64,000 nucleotides of DNA from Terebella lapidaria. Lineage: Eukaryota > Annelida > Polychaeta > Terebellida > Terebellidae. The notes under the pieces are model-generated. The model was given only the letters and a program-made list of their open reading frames with translations. It was not told the origin of the DNA and ran no database searches. A program made the position numbers and the translations under genes. The stretch is from assembly GCA_949152475.1 (NCBI GenBank), contig OX424561.1, forward strand, positions 9,300,001 through 9,364,000. Reading direction: 5' to 3'. The first letter of the stretch is position 1; the number at the start of each line of letters is the position of its first letter. Positions 54,227 through 64,000 of this stretch are shown one piece after another.

Positions 54227-55405
54227 TCATTTAAGGCAGTCTGTACAATATGTATTATTGCAGACAACATTACTCGAATAATTAGACAAGATAGTTGTTT
54301 TAATTGTTTTCTTTACTTTGCTTTTTGAGGTTATGTTTACAATATTTGGTGCTATTTCATTCCATATTCTAGGAAAAAGAAAAAAAGGCAGTTTTTTTGC
54401 AAAGTTAGAGTTGCATCGTTCAACGTACAAAAGATTTGCTTGTCTAGTTTGATGAATGTCCTGAACTTGATAATTAAATTTGAACAAATCATTGAATGAT
54501 ACTGGCAGCTTTTTCATAAAATAGTCATGCATGAATAGTATTGTTTCATATCTATGCAAGTCAGAAATCTTCAGTATATTTGATTTTTTGAAAAGTGGAT
54601 CAGTATGACTGTTATAAGTCGCTCTATGTATGGTTCTGATTGCTCGTTTCTGTAATATATTGCATCTTTTCAATATTGATGGTTTAGCATTTCCCCAGGC
54701 AAGTATTCCATATTGCATGTATGGATGAATTAGAGCAAAGTATAAGGTTCGCAGGCTATCTACTGGTAAAATATGTTTAACTTGTTTAATTTGGAAAAGT
54801 CCCCTAGAAATTTTGTTGTTTATATAGTTTATATGATATTTCCAAGATAAACATTCATCAATATATATCCCTAAGAATTTTGTACTATTTTCTTCAAATT
54901 CCTCCCCGATTTGTTGGAGTGGTACACCGTTTATTTGGATTATTTTATTATTAAAATCACTATGGGTATGATGACCTCTCAATATGATGAACTTGGTTTT
55001 TTTGGCATTCAAAGATAATTTATTGGCACAAAACCACATATACAAATTATTTATTTCCTCATTTGCTTTTTGAAAAAGAGTGATGGTGTCAGTATCTGAA
55101 ATGAATAAAGAGGTATCGTCGGCAAATGAGAGAATATTCCCATCAGTTGAATTTGCTATATCATTAACATAAATTAAATAAAGAAGTGGGCCAAGAATTG
55201 ATCCCTGAGGGATACCGCAGACAATATCTTTCATATCAGATTTATCATTTTCAAATTGAACATACTGTTTTCGGTTTGATAAATAGTCCCTAATCCATTC
55301 TTTTGCAACCCCCCGAATTCCGTAATAGTCTAGTTTTTCAAATAGTATGTCATGATTTATTACATCGAATGCTTTTGAAAGATCACAGAAAATTGACAAG
55401 GTCAT
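54227..55405 (-). CDS. LINE reverse transcriptase, palm and C-terminal part
   Basis: 392 codons. SIFCDLSKAFDVINHDILFE (RT palm, first Asp), VCGIPQGSILGPLLYLIYVN, ILSFADDTSLF (catalytic FADD), NKLSLNAKKTKFI, STKFLGIYIDECLSWKYHIN, LAWGNAKPSILKRCNILQKR and FPRIWNEIAP follow the standard order of non-LTR RT and C-terminal domains. The first residues lie just after the finger region, so the N-terminal RT motifs are missing. It acts in the nucleus by target-primed reverse transcription in intact relatives. Here it cannot be complete. There are no internal stops, so it was inactivated recently. Confidence 0.9.
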   Translation of the reverse strand: MTLSIFCDLSKAFDVINHDILFEKLDYYGIRGVAKEWIRDYLSNRKQYVQFENDKSDMKDIVCGIPQGSILGPLLYLIYVNDIANSTDGNILSFADDTSLFISDTDTITLFQKANEEINNLYMWFCANKLSLNAKKTKFIILRGHHTHSDFNNKIIQINGVPLQQIGEEFEENSTKFLGIYIDECLSWKYHINYINNKISRGLFQIKQVKHILPVDSLRTLYFALIHPYMQYGILAWGNAKPSILKRCNILQKRAIRTIHRATYNSHTDPLFKKSNILKISDLHRYETILFMHDYFMKKLPVSFNDLFKFNYQVQDIHQTRQANLLYVERCNSNFAKKLPFFLFPRIWNEIAPNIVNITSKSKVKKTIKTTILSNYSSNVVCNNTYCTDCLK

Positions 55406-55466
55406 GTATTTGGGTGATAAATTAGTACATTTTGCATTTTCGTTAAGTAGGTGGATAATAGGATTT

Positions 55467-56636
55467 CTAGCATTTCAGTTTTTTTGCATATAATTTGGAT
55501 TTTTTCCTCCTTGATATCAGGAGTCCACTGGTAACCCAGGGTTCAATTTTAAAATACCTTTTGTTTGGTTTGACACTAATCAGTGGAAATGCCTTGTCAT
55601 ATGCCTCGCTGTAGAGCTGTATAAATTTGGAATATGCTAGGTTTGCACTTGTTTCATGTTTGATGTGGCTAAAATTAATTTCATTCAAATAATGCCTAAA
55701 TTGTTCCATTTTAGTGTTATTGATAATTCTTTTTTGTGCTAGAGAACTTTGTGCAGTTGCTGATTTTTTGTTTTCAATATGGAAAATGCCGAAGTGGTCT
55801 GCTACATCTGTGACAATGATGCCTGTTTTGGTTTCAGTTTTCACTTTATTAACATATATATGATCGATCAATGTTGCAGACTTTTCAGTTAGTCTGGTTG
55901 GTTTGGTAATTAAAGGGACCAGTCCTCTAGAGAATATATTATCAACAAAATCATTAGTTTTTATGTGATTATTATATTTAAGTAAGTCAATATTCATGTC
56001 CCCCATAATGATGCAATGCTTGTTTTCATTATTTATGACGTCAATAGTATCATACAATGTTGACATAAAAATAACTATATTTGCTTTAGGTGGACTGTTC
56101 GGTCTGTAAATAACTCCAATGATTTTTTTCTGTTCTGGGCCTGAAGTTACTTCTATAAAGAGTGATTCATATATATGATCAAGAAAGCAACTAAGATCTT
56201 CACGTAATTTATAGGTAATGTTGTTTTTAATGAAAAGTCCAACACCTCCTCTATTACTGTTTGATTTGGTACGGTGTATGAAATTATGATAACCAGGTAA
56301 TCTAATCCTATCGTCACGTTCACATCGGAAAACTTCAGTGATACCTATGAAGGTGAAGGAAAAATGTTCATTACTCATATCAGAAATTGTATCTTTAAAA
56401 GATTCCCAGTTTGCGGATAGGCCGCGACAATTTAGATGGAAGTATGAGGTTGAATGTCCAAATGCTTTCGATAATGTTCCAAATGATTCTGTATCATAAT
56501 AATCACAATTGCTATTTATCGTTTCATATGGAGAGTTTTGACATTCCTGTGGCGTATCATCATTTGATTGATATATATTTTTGAAATTAAATCTGTCATT
56601 TTCGGCGACTTGATCCAGAGAAATATCGTTATTCAT
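55467..56636 (-). CDS. LINE APE-type endonuclease
   Basis: 389 codons from an ATG at 56636. STSYFHLNCRGLSANWESF, FIGITEVFRCERDDRI (catalytic Glu), NRGGVGLFIKNN, IIGVIYRPNS, CIIMGDMNIDLLKYNNHIKT (metal-binding Asp/Asn), SATLIDHIYVN and VADHFGIF (catalytic Asp-His) are the APE endonuclease motifs in order. The first 60 or so residues are polar, with no recognised domain. It ends KKLKC-stop, where the linker to RT should begin, so the stop probably results from the deletion. Confidence 0.9.
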   Translation of the reverse strand: MNNDISLDQVAENDRFNFKNIYQSNDDTPQECQNSPYETINSNCDYYDTESFGTLSKAFGHSTSYFHLNCRGLSANWESFKDTISDMSNEHFSFTFIGITEVFRCERDDRIRLPGYHNFIHRTKSNSNRGGVGLFIKNNITYKLREDLSCFLDHIYESLFIEVTSGPEQKKIIGVIYRPNSPPKANIVIFMSTLYDTIDVINNENKHCIIMGDMNIDLLKYNNHIKTNDFVDNIFSRGLVPLITKPTRLTEKSATLIDHIYVNKVKTETKTGIIVTDVADHFGIFHIENKKSATAQSSLAQKRIINNTKMEQFRHYLNEINFSHIKHETSANLAYSKFIQLYSEAYDKAFPLISVKPNKRYFKIEPWVTSGLLISRRKKSKLYAKKLKC

Positions 56637-56640
56637 TGAT

Positions 56641-57185
56641 CATGTATCTCCCTTCCATAGATGGCCCCACAAGGCTAGCAAATTGTCCCCCCGAGCATCC
56701 AGACCAGGCAACAACACAAACAACTAATATACAAATACAAAACATAAATTTGATTATATACATGTGGCATGTAAAGAGAAACTCGCAGGACAATTTTCAC
56801 CAAAAACTGTGACCTAATTAAGTATATCCAAATGAGTATTATATATAAAAGGTGTATCGTGGAACGTCTGGAGGAAGTTGAGGCAGACCGAGACCAGCAT
56901 ACCACATCGTACCACACTGATCCCAATATTTCTGTTACAATATAATTTGACTGATTGCGGTGAATGATATTGCTATATATTGCTTAAATAGCTCTTATGT
57001 TGAATGCAAGAAATATGAAGTGGATGCATAGTTATGCTCAGTTATTCCTATGTAGTATTTATATATACTGGCACCATCATGGTAAGCCATGATATATTCA
57101 ATTTATTCATATGTAGCCATTAATATGTACTGGCACTATCATAATAAGTCATATTGATATTCATATAGGCGTATAACAATATATA
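56641..57185. other. 5' flank of the LINE and AT-rich DNA
   Basis: 56641-56930 may include the LINE 5' UTR. No promoter is identifiable. The remainder is tatat-rich, with loosely repeated ggcac(c/t)atcat(g/a)(a/g)taag phrases near 57070 and 57130. Confidence 0.4.
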
Positions 57186-57189
57186 ACCA

Positions 57190-57735
57190 ATATTAGATCA
57201 GGCATTTAAATAATCATTTTGCACTATGAATATACAGCACATATACCAGGTATATGGGCAATAATATATATGTAATAGGATATATATGCAATAGATAAAC
57301 GATATTTGATCAGGCCATAAACACTATGCATGTATAGCATATATAGCAGGTATATGACCAGTAATAAATTAGGCTGATGAGTAGGCCTGTAGTAAACACT
57401 ATGCAGGTACCTGTATGTAAACAATATTTTATCAGGCTAATGTATGGGCCTATAGCAAATACTATATATGCAGGTATATGTAACCTGATATCATATCAAT
57501 ACTGTGGTATTCATATGCTCAATGTTCAATTATGCCAAGTAAATGTAACGTTTTGTGTCGGGCAAAATCACCACATAAAATATGTTTGAGGCCTATAGCA
57601 AATACTATATATGCAGGTATATGTAACCTGATATCATATCAATACTGTGGTATTCATATGCTCAATGTTCAATTATGCCAAGTAAATGTAACGTTTTGCA
57701 TTGTGCAAAATCGCCACATAAAATATGTTTGATAA
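57190..57735 (+). repeat. Tandem repeat with 143-bp unit
   Basis: Two nearly identical 143-bp units (57446-57588 and 57589-57731; tatagcaaatactatatatg at 57451 and 57594) are preceded by degenerate shorter ones (gatcaggccataaacactat, ctgtagtaaacactatgcag). The frames at 57377-57589 and 57532-57732 are the same repeat read in phase with its length. Confidence 0.85.
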
Positions 57736-58186
57736 TAATAAATACTGTTATGCTGGCAAGGCATCTCGGTCAAAACATATAATAATAGGCATTTGTCAAG
57801 TCGAATTCATATGAGACAAAGCTACAATTATTATAAACACTGGGGGACTAAGTCTATGCAGGTTGCATGCAATGAAAAAAAAAATCATACGTCAATGTGG
57901 TGCAGAATTGATACATTTAGCAACCATGCCTGGGCTAGATCTAGTACAACCTTCTGTTCTCGAATCAGAGTCAATAATAATACCCTTTCTTCACAATGTG
58001 CTGTTAGATAGCAAGGACATGGACAAGGTACTGTCAGATTTTTAACAAAATAACTGATCAACGGGAAACACACATGATATTTGTTGTACTGAACTTATAT
58101 AGTCTATAATTACACAACCAGCAGACCACAGACCAGCCCATGCTTGGGTTGACTACAGTCTGCCGTAATATAGGGCCTAGATCTAG

Positions 58187-59348
58187 CTAGGTATCGGGCG
58201 ATAATGAGGGAAATATTTTCGACACATTACCTTGTAATTTTATATGGATTTTTACGTTTATAAAATGTTCACCTGTAGTTATCATACTTATTTCATTGCG
58301 TGTAATGCATGATTTTCTGAGACCTGTTGTCATCCATCTTTCTCGGATAAGTTTGTTTTTTGGTATTACCTTGTTTATTTCAGGAGCAATGCTGTCTAAG
58401 ATTGTTTTAATTTCATCCGCAAATTTGCTGTAAGCTTCATTTACTGGAATTTCGCTGATGAACCCCCAATCCCTAGACCGTAGTTTATCACTTAATTGTT
58501 CTATTTCTACGTCATTCAAAGCCCTGGATTTTACTATTAATGGTTGAGTGCTCGGTTCAGTCATAACTCGGTCCAGACATGTTAATATCGGGAGATGATC
58601 TGATATGTCGTGCATAAGGATTCCGAGAACTATTCCGATTTGTTAAGTTTTACATATATATTGTCAATAAGTGTAGCAGATGAGTGGGTAATTCTGGTAG
58701 GTTTAGTTATCGTGGGAACATATCCGGCCTTTACAGAATTATTGTACAGAAGTGAGGTGTTGTTGTGTGAATCTAGTTTTATGGAATCAAAATTCTGATC
58801 AGTCCCAATAATGACGTTATCAATGTTTTTCAGTGCGGATATATTTTGTATCACTTCTAGATATCTAGCAATAGATAAAGACTCGTTTGTGTTTGGTACT
58901 CTGTATATCTCCCCTATTAGTAATTTCCGATTATTGTCCATTACCTCTGCGAATATGTTTTCAAATTCACCTTCCACATGACAAGTAAAACTCGTCATTT
59001 CTTTACAAGGAAATGCATTGTCTATAGTGCTACCCCGCCCTTGGTAAGATGCGTTCGACTCCTGTGGAACAATGTATATCCAGGGATATTGTATCTGGAT
59101 ACATTCAGATCATTTAGAAATGTTTCACAGAGCAAAATAAAATGTATTTTCACCTCAGATTCTCTGAGCAACCCCAACAGCAATTTCAGATTATCGATTT
59201 TGTCAGGGACACTATGAATATTTATATGCAAAATATAATATTTGTAAGTTATTTTACCACCTAACACATTTTTCAGCTGATCAACATCATAATATTCACT
59301 TCTTATATCAAGCTCACACGGCAAACTCTCCATCATTACTTGGTCCAC
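58187..59348 (-). pseudogene. LINE endonuclease relic, second type
   Basis: Minus-strand pieces in order: YILHINIHSVPDKIDNLKLL, IHFILLCETFLNDLNVSRYN, IPGYTLFHRSRTHLTKGGVA; shift near 59020; EMTSFTCHVEGEFENIFAEV, KLLIGEIYRVPNTNES, IIGTDQNFDS, ITHSSATLIDNIYV; shift near 58620; HDISDHLPILTCLD. These are APE endonuclease motifs (CETFL, GD/TDQNFD, SATLIDNI, SDHLPI) of a clade different from the LINE at 55467-56636. At least two frameshifts. RT is not found adjacent. Confidence 0.82.
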
Positions 59349-59399
59349 AAGATATCTATATCAAGCATATAATCAATCAGATCACTACCCATAGTATCC

Positions 59400-59779
59400 A
59401 TCGTGAAATAGAGTTATGATACACTGGGAGAGGCGACAGATGGCGGGCAGTGCTGGTGAACGATTGGACAACATCAATACCCAGAACATGCATACGCATG
59501 TTTTAGATTTACTGAGAAATAGCGGTAGTATTTGCGCTCCAATCATCACTTTTAAAGATTCATTCGTTTATTATAGTGACAAGAGCAAGTATATATACAA
59601 TGTAAATAAACATAATGAAACCAGACGCTCCCAGCCTCACAGGGCTTATTTGTCACTATGAACATAGTACATGCAGAATGGCAAAATGGCAGAGAATAAA
59701 ATTATTAAGGTACAGCACTCAACATTTCCTGTCTGAGTTTATATGCATTGGATACGAATGAAGCTAAATATTTATCACC
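59400..59779. other. Stretch between LINE relics
   Basis: The plus frame at 59416-59661 has no domain. 59560-59700 is A-rich and could be a LINE terminus or leader. Nothing is assigned. Confidence 0.4.
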
Positions 59780-60060
59780 AGACTTTACTATCAACTATCA
59801 ACGAATTTAACTTTAGTTTTTCAGTGTCATTAAATGAGTAAAAATTTTCAACCAGTTTTTGTACATTGCCAAACAGGACGGAGCGTAAATTTTCACACAA
59901 AGGACATTTAATAAGGAAATGTAACTCATTTTCTATTTCATTGGCATTACAAAGTTGGCATATTCTTTCATTAATTGGAACACATGTATAACGACCGGTT
60001 TCTATTCTCAGGGGTAAAATACCTAATCGGAATTGTGCTAGTGAAGATCTTAAAGTTTAC
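59780..60060 (-). pseudogene. LINE C-terminal zinc-knuckle relic
   Basis: The minus strand reads SSLAQFRLGILPLRIETGRY, TCVPINERICQLCNANEIEN and ELHFLIKCPLCENLRSVLFG. This R-x-G-x-L..G.Y..-C-x2-C-x7-E-x-H-x4-C pattern closes ORF2 of several LINE clades. It probably belongs to the element at 60537-61665, separated from it by about 480 bp of other sequence. Confidence 0.75.
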
Positions 60061-60536
60061 TCAAATGGTACTTAACATAATTCTCAGGGGACAAATTTTG
60101 TTTAAATAATACATATGTGCGCAGTTTGGGCTTGTTTCGAGTAGTATTAAAGCTATAATCACTTTTAGAATTGACAAAATTTATTCATTCTGCGGTAGCT
60201 TTATTTTGTCTATAGAATGAGATATCGTACAAATTTTGGTCTGAAAATGTGTATTACGTGCCTAAATTGAGTTGTCAAATCAAGATTCAAATAATTTTTT
60301 TCCTCAAAGCGGCCCGCCTTGCGAGCGATTTCTACACACAGTCTCGTGACGTCATTGGTATTTATGTAGATACTGTGGCAACCGGCAATGTAGGCAGGCC
60401 GATCATTATCTATCCACTGTTTTCATGCTCGATTAACTGCAATTTTCTGAGTATCTGTTGTCGAACTGTGCATATTTTCTATATATTCCTGACTCTCTCG
60501 AGATGTAGTTTCACGTTTGCGTGACTAACAAGAACG
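60061..60536. other. Unassigned insertion between LINE parts
   Basis: This stretch separates two parts that are normally contiguous in LINE ORF2. GC-richer around 60300-60420 (aaagcggcccgccttgcgag). No repeat copy is seen elsewhere in the window. Confidence 0.45.
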
Positions 60537-61665
60537 CTAAATTTGGCTGATTTTAAAATTGATTCCAACTTTAAACCATTCTTCCTCACATACATTGAAC
60601 AGTTTATGTTGAATTATTCTCACATCTATACAAGAACCACTTTCAAACGACTCACTCAGACCCAACAAAGAACAAATATCCTTAATCTCACTCGACCAGT
60701 TTCGAAAACAATTTGAGTAATCATACATAAATATATGTTTTGCGAGTCTATCATCACACATAACACACAATCTATTCCAAAAACGTAACATACAACCAAA
60801 ACGTCTATACCTCGGAGAAAGCCAACCTAGATCACCCTGCATTCCAGCATTTGGAGCAAACTTAAGCACACCCAAATAGTAACGCATTGCGCGGTTTTGA
60901 ATATTGGTACAAACAGTAAAATCCTTGTACCCCCAAATTTCAGCAGCATAATCAGTAATTGATACTAGATCAGAGTGATACAATTTTTCAGAAGTACTCA
61001 AGCCTACATCTTTCAGATTTTTATATATTTATCAATGATACATCCCAAAGCTCAACCACTAACTTCAGACAATACGGCAGCACAATGATTAAATGTTAAA
61101 TGTTCATCCAGAAACACACCTAGATATTTATACATAAATGTATTAACTAATGATATATTGTTGATATCAAAATGAAATTTGAAGGTGGTTGACAAACACC
61201 GTTTGGGCCTGAAATGTACAATGTTTGATTTTGTTTATGTTCAGAGTCATTTTCCATTTATAACACCAAGAGTACATGTGATCCAACAAAATTTACAGGT
61301 TTTTACTCATTTTGTGCTGAAAGTACAATGTCAACAGCATACAATAATATTGATATATTCCTGTCATTAATAGCTATACCTTTGTTTAACTTTTTAATTC
61401 CCTCAGCCAGGTCATTAATATATAACGCAATGCCTTCAAGTAAATGGCATTGCTTTTCGAATGCCTTCAGCAAGTCGAATGCCTTCTCCATGTCAATTAA
61501 TGCACAAAAAGTATGTTGTGTATGGCTTAGTCTATTTCTACTTTCGCTAGTCAAAGAGAAAATATGGTCTGCACATGATCGACCTCTACGAAAACCATTC
61601 TGTTCATCTACAAGTATACAATTATCATCATTAAAAGAATAAGGATGAACGAAAACCAATCGCAA
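60537..61665 (-). pseudogene. LINE reverse-transcriptase relic, third type
   Basis: DEQNGFRRGRSCADHIFSLT, HTFCALIDMEKAFD (palm Asp), a deletion, then LLEGIALYINDLAEGIKKLN, ISILLYAVDIVLSAQNE (YADD mutated to YAVD), a region with shifts at 61020-61300, then SEKLYHSDLVSITDYAAEIW, NRAMRYYLGVLKFAPNAGMQ and MLRFWNRLCVMCDDRLAKHI. The order fits a non-LTR RT and its C-terminal domain. The mutated catalytic Asp, the deletion and the frameshifts mean it is dead. Confidence 0.85.
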
Positions 61666-61691
61666 TTTACAACTACATTAAGTACAAACCG

Positions 61692-61781
61692 ATGGCTTCA
61701 AATTTTACGCATAATTTACACAATTTACATAAAACGATGGCTACAAATTTTACGCATAATTTACACAATTTACATGAACGA
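61692..61781 (+). repeat. Two direct copies of a 45-bp unit
   Basis: atggcttcaaattttacgca starts at 61692 and atggctacaaattttacgca at 61737. Each is followed by taatttacacaatttacat. Confidence 0.85.
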
Positions 61782-63327
61782 AACACAGAACAAATAATAG
61801 CATCTTATGAGACCAAAATTGACAGTTGTATTGCTGGCAAATCCAGGCATATATATTTATTGGGTGTTGACCCCAAAATATAAGAGTAAATGACCAAATA
61901 TCATAGCAAATATCATAAATGACCAAATATTATAGCATCACACAGCAATTAGCAATTAGTGGTTGATCGACAGCGATCACAATTGTGCCAAGTGACGATG
62001 CAATAATTGCGAATTGAGATCACGACAACATGACCAAAAACCTGTAATGTGACCAACTAGTCACTCGCGCATCACAACAGCGGTGTAGTATAGATACACA
62101 ATCCACAACGTTAATTGTTAGACCAATTGATATCAGAATTGTGGCCTATTCATCTGTGTTTTACCATACACAGATGTACATTAGTCAAATTAAATCATAT
62201 TTTCGTTTAATTATATCTGAACGTGGCTTATCATGTGTTCGTGCGATTGAATCAGTGCAGCATTTGGCTACACGTGGAGCTCCTGGATTATTGTCATACA
62301 TAATCCTATACATTGGAGAAAATAATCATGCGTAGCTCATAAACACGATTTTCAGTTCCTGAAATGTGATGAGACAGCACGTCATATAGGTGTATAATGT
62401 GATTATTTTAAACTTAAACTTTAGTTGTAGTAGTAGTCGCCAGGTGTTGCTCTGTTTTTTTGGCGCCAGTTCGCTGTTGGTCACATGACCTGGGACCTCC
62501 ATTATTGAAGGTATTCCATGGAGCATTTTGTGCCAAACTGGTGCATCGTTTTGTTGCCCCATCTGGGATATTGCTGACGGTAAGTTTAGTGTACATATAT
62601 GATGTTTTACTGTAGCAGACACTGCCCACTTAGCTAGATATTTTCCCCGTTATAGTTATCTCATCCCCATGGCTTCAATCCATAAATCTTGTATTGTGTG
62701 TGGCCACTTCAATTAGTCCATAGCATCATAACGTCAGCCACAAGTAATGCTTTGCATTCATAATTTGAGTATGCTCCTGCTTTACATTGTATTTGATATA
62801 GCTAATCTTCATTACATTCGTCATTACTCAATAGATGTATTTGTATCACCATATGCGCAGAACATTGAGGTTGCTGTGCTGCTGCTGTGCCGTAGGCCTA
62901 TATCTCTGTACCCCTGGCACACTTCTAGGGTGAGCATTTAGAATAGGATTTGCACTCACAGTACATGTATGCAGAGAGAATTGGACTTTGAACAATTTAT
63001 CAACGTATTCAATATTCCATGTCTGTGAAAACTTATATGTCTTATTTTATTTCACACAGGGTGTAAATAGATTTTACAATAAATCACGAAAACCCCAAAC
63101 AAGCGTTGATCCCTCACTTATATCAACTGCTACAATGATATACAAGAACATGGATACATTGAAGGAACATATCATTTGATGGCTGATTTGATGAAGACTC
63201 TATCACCGCTTTTTCTACTGGAATCGTTTGGTAACTTTTGGCCATCAACGCTCCAAGCAAACGGGCTACTAAAGGTCAGTCGGTTCCGTTTTTGTATATT
63301 TTGCTCTCAGCCATGATAGGGTTGGTA
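61782..63327. other. Unassigned stretch
   Basis: No gene is recognized. The frames at 62326-62629 (minus) and 62747-62941 (plus) have no domain, no splice support and no second copy. Confidence 0.4.
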
Positions 63328-64000
63328 TTTCAAAAATTAGCCCAAGGGCCAAGAAAGGTTACCGGACAATATACATTTTAGATATTAGTCTCTTGTCCAG
63401 TGACCTTGAAAGTAAGTAGATAGATAGTAGTAAAGATATATTCAAGGCCATGAAATTTTCAACAAATATATCACTTCTAGTATGTCCACAATATATTCCT
63501 AAGCTGTAAAGTCGATAATAAGTGAGATATTAGCCATTCTGTGATGTGACCTTGAAAATGAGGTCAAATTTCAAGTTCAAGGTCATGAAAATATTCAGCA
63601 TATATCATTTCCTCTATAATTTATTCGCAGTTGATTCCTAAGCTGTAAAGTTGATAATAAGCGACATATTAGCCATTTTGTTCTCTGACCTTGAAAATGG
63701 GATCAAAGGTCAAATTCTAGATCACCAAAATATTCAACATACATCATTTCCTATATGTTCACTATGGACTTCTAAGCTGTAAATTCGATAATAAGCGAGA
63801 TATAAGCCATTTTGTATTCTGACCTTGAAAATAAAATGACTGACCTTGAAATTTAGGTCAAAGGTCAAATTCAAGGTCATGAGAATATTCAGAATATATC
63901 ACTTCCTATATGTTCTCAATTGATTCCTAAGCTATAGAGTCTATAATAAGCAAGATATTGGCCATTTTGTCCTGTGACCTTGAAAATGAGGTCAAATTCA
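63328..64000 (+). mobile_element. 134-bp-unit element, running off the window
   Basis: The head aaattagcccaagggccaag then gaaaggttaccggacaat (63338) is followed by about five units, with gaccttgaaaatgaggtcaa and tcctaagctgtaaagtcgat landmarks. The right end lies beyond 64000. A short tagatagatagta run sits in the first unit (63417-63429). Confidence 0.82.

Larger units (their letters stand above)
53740..56640 (-). mobile_element. Non-LTR retrotransposon (LINE, APE type) with internal deletion
   Basis: Minus strand: an endonuclease frame (56636-55467), then a palm/thumb RT frame (55405-54227), then an AT-rich 3' region. That region has a hairpin (ggccaaatggaagacagctt..ggtcc, minus strand of 53900-53945) and ends at or in a (TAGA)n run at 53745-53765. 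Both frames are long and uninterrupted, but the region normally joining endonuclease to RT fingers is absent, leaving only 61 bp between them. Clade is uncertain; probably Jockey/CR1-like. Confidence 0.88.

Noticed and set aside
57377..57732. Two similar ORFs ending ..QVNVTFC..IKYV
   Set aside because: They are two units of a 143-bp tandem repeat. There is no coding signal beyond the repetition.
62326..62622. 98-codon minus-strand ORF
   Set aside because: No domain, no splice or promoter support, and it overlaps another frame of equal quality (62414-62629).

Overview
The window is eukaryotic nuclear DNA: AT-rich, gene-poor and repeat-dense. Coding sequence is split by GT-AG introns, and APE-type LINEs, a P-type DNA transposon, foldback elements and long satellite-like arrays fill most of it. 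The repeat style (134-bp units rich in AGGTCA motifs, elements ending in a gtccgtcgtccg tract, an L2-like LINE with an ATT tail) suggests a marine invertebrate, most likely a mollusc. That placement is an inference. No bacterial genes, operons, rRNA or CRISPR arrays are present.

Layout. 1-281: dispersed repeat family A. 283-3964: composite element built from about 20 units of a 134-bp repeat. 4983-12110: a complete P-superfamily transposon with 31-bp perfect terminal inverted repeats, a flanking 7-bp duplication, subterminal inverted repeats and a ten-exon THAP/transposase gene on the minus strand, broken by one 1-nt frameshift. 12111-19700: families A, B, C and D plus a probable tRNA-derived SINE. 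19860-25460: a large inverted repeat whose right arm carries a clean 0.87-kb insertion of the 134-bp-unit element. 27200-28360: a reverse-transcriptase relic split by a family B insertion. 29151-30168: two hairpin or foldback structures.

31083-39351 holds the only convincing host gene: a two-exon secreted peptide of about 105 residues. It has a TATA box, signal peptide, Arg/Ser repeats, a His/Arg cluster, three cysteines and an acidic Thr-rich tail. Its roughly 7.8-kb intron contains a 1.5-kb foldback (31588-33112) and a 4.4-kb inverted duplication (33905-38317) of a decayed PIN/FEN1-like gene. A second, broken copy of its last exon lies at 45245-45372.

38321-44850: a small MITE and three larger foldback elements. 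47570-50300: LINE fragments and another 134-bp-unit element. 53035-53490: two coiled-coil exons of an unidentified gene. 53740-56640: a LINE with intact endonuclease and palm reading frames but a deletion between them. 58187-61665: two further LINE relics of different types. 63328-64000: the start of another 134-bp-unit element.

Almost everything readable is mobile DNA, often nested, so insertion order can be worked out at several places. The secreted-peptide gene appears to be a host gene that has survived inside this repeat field.
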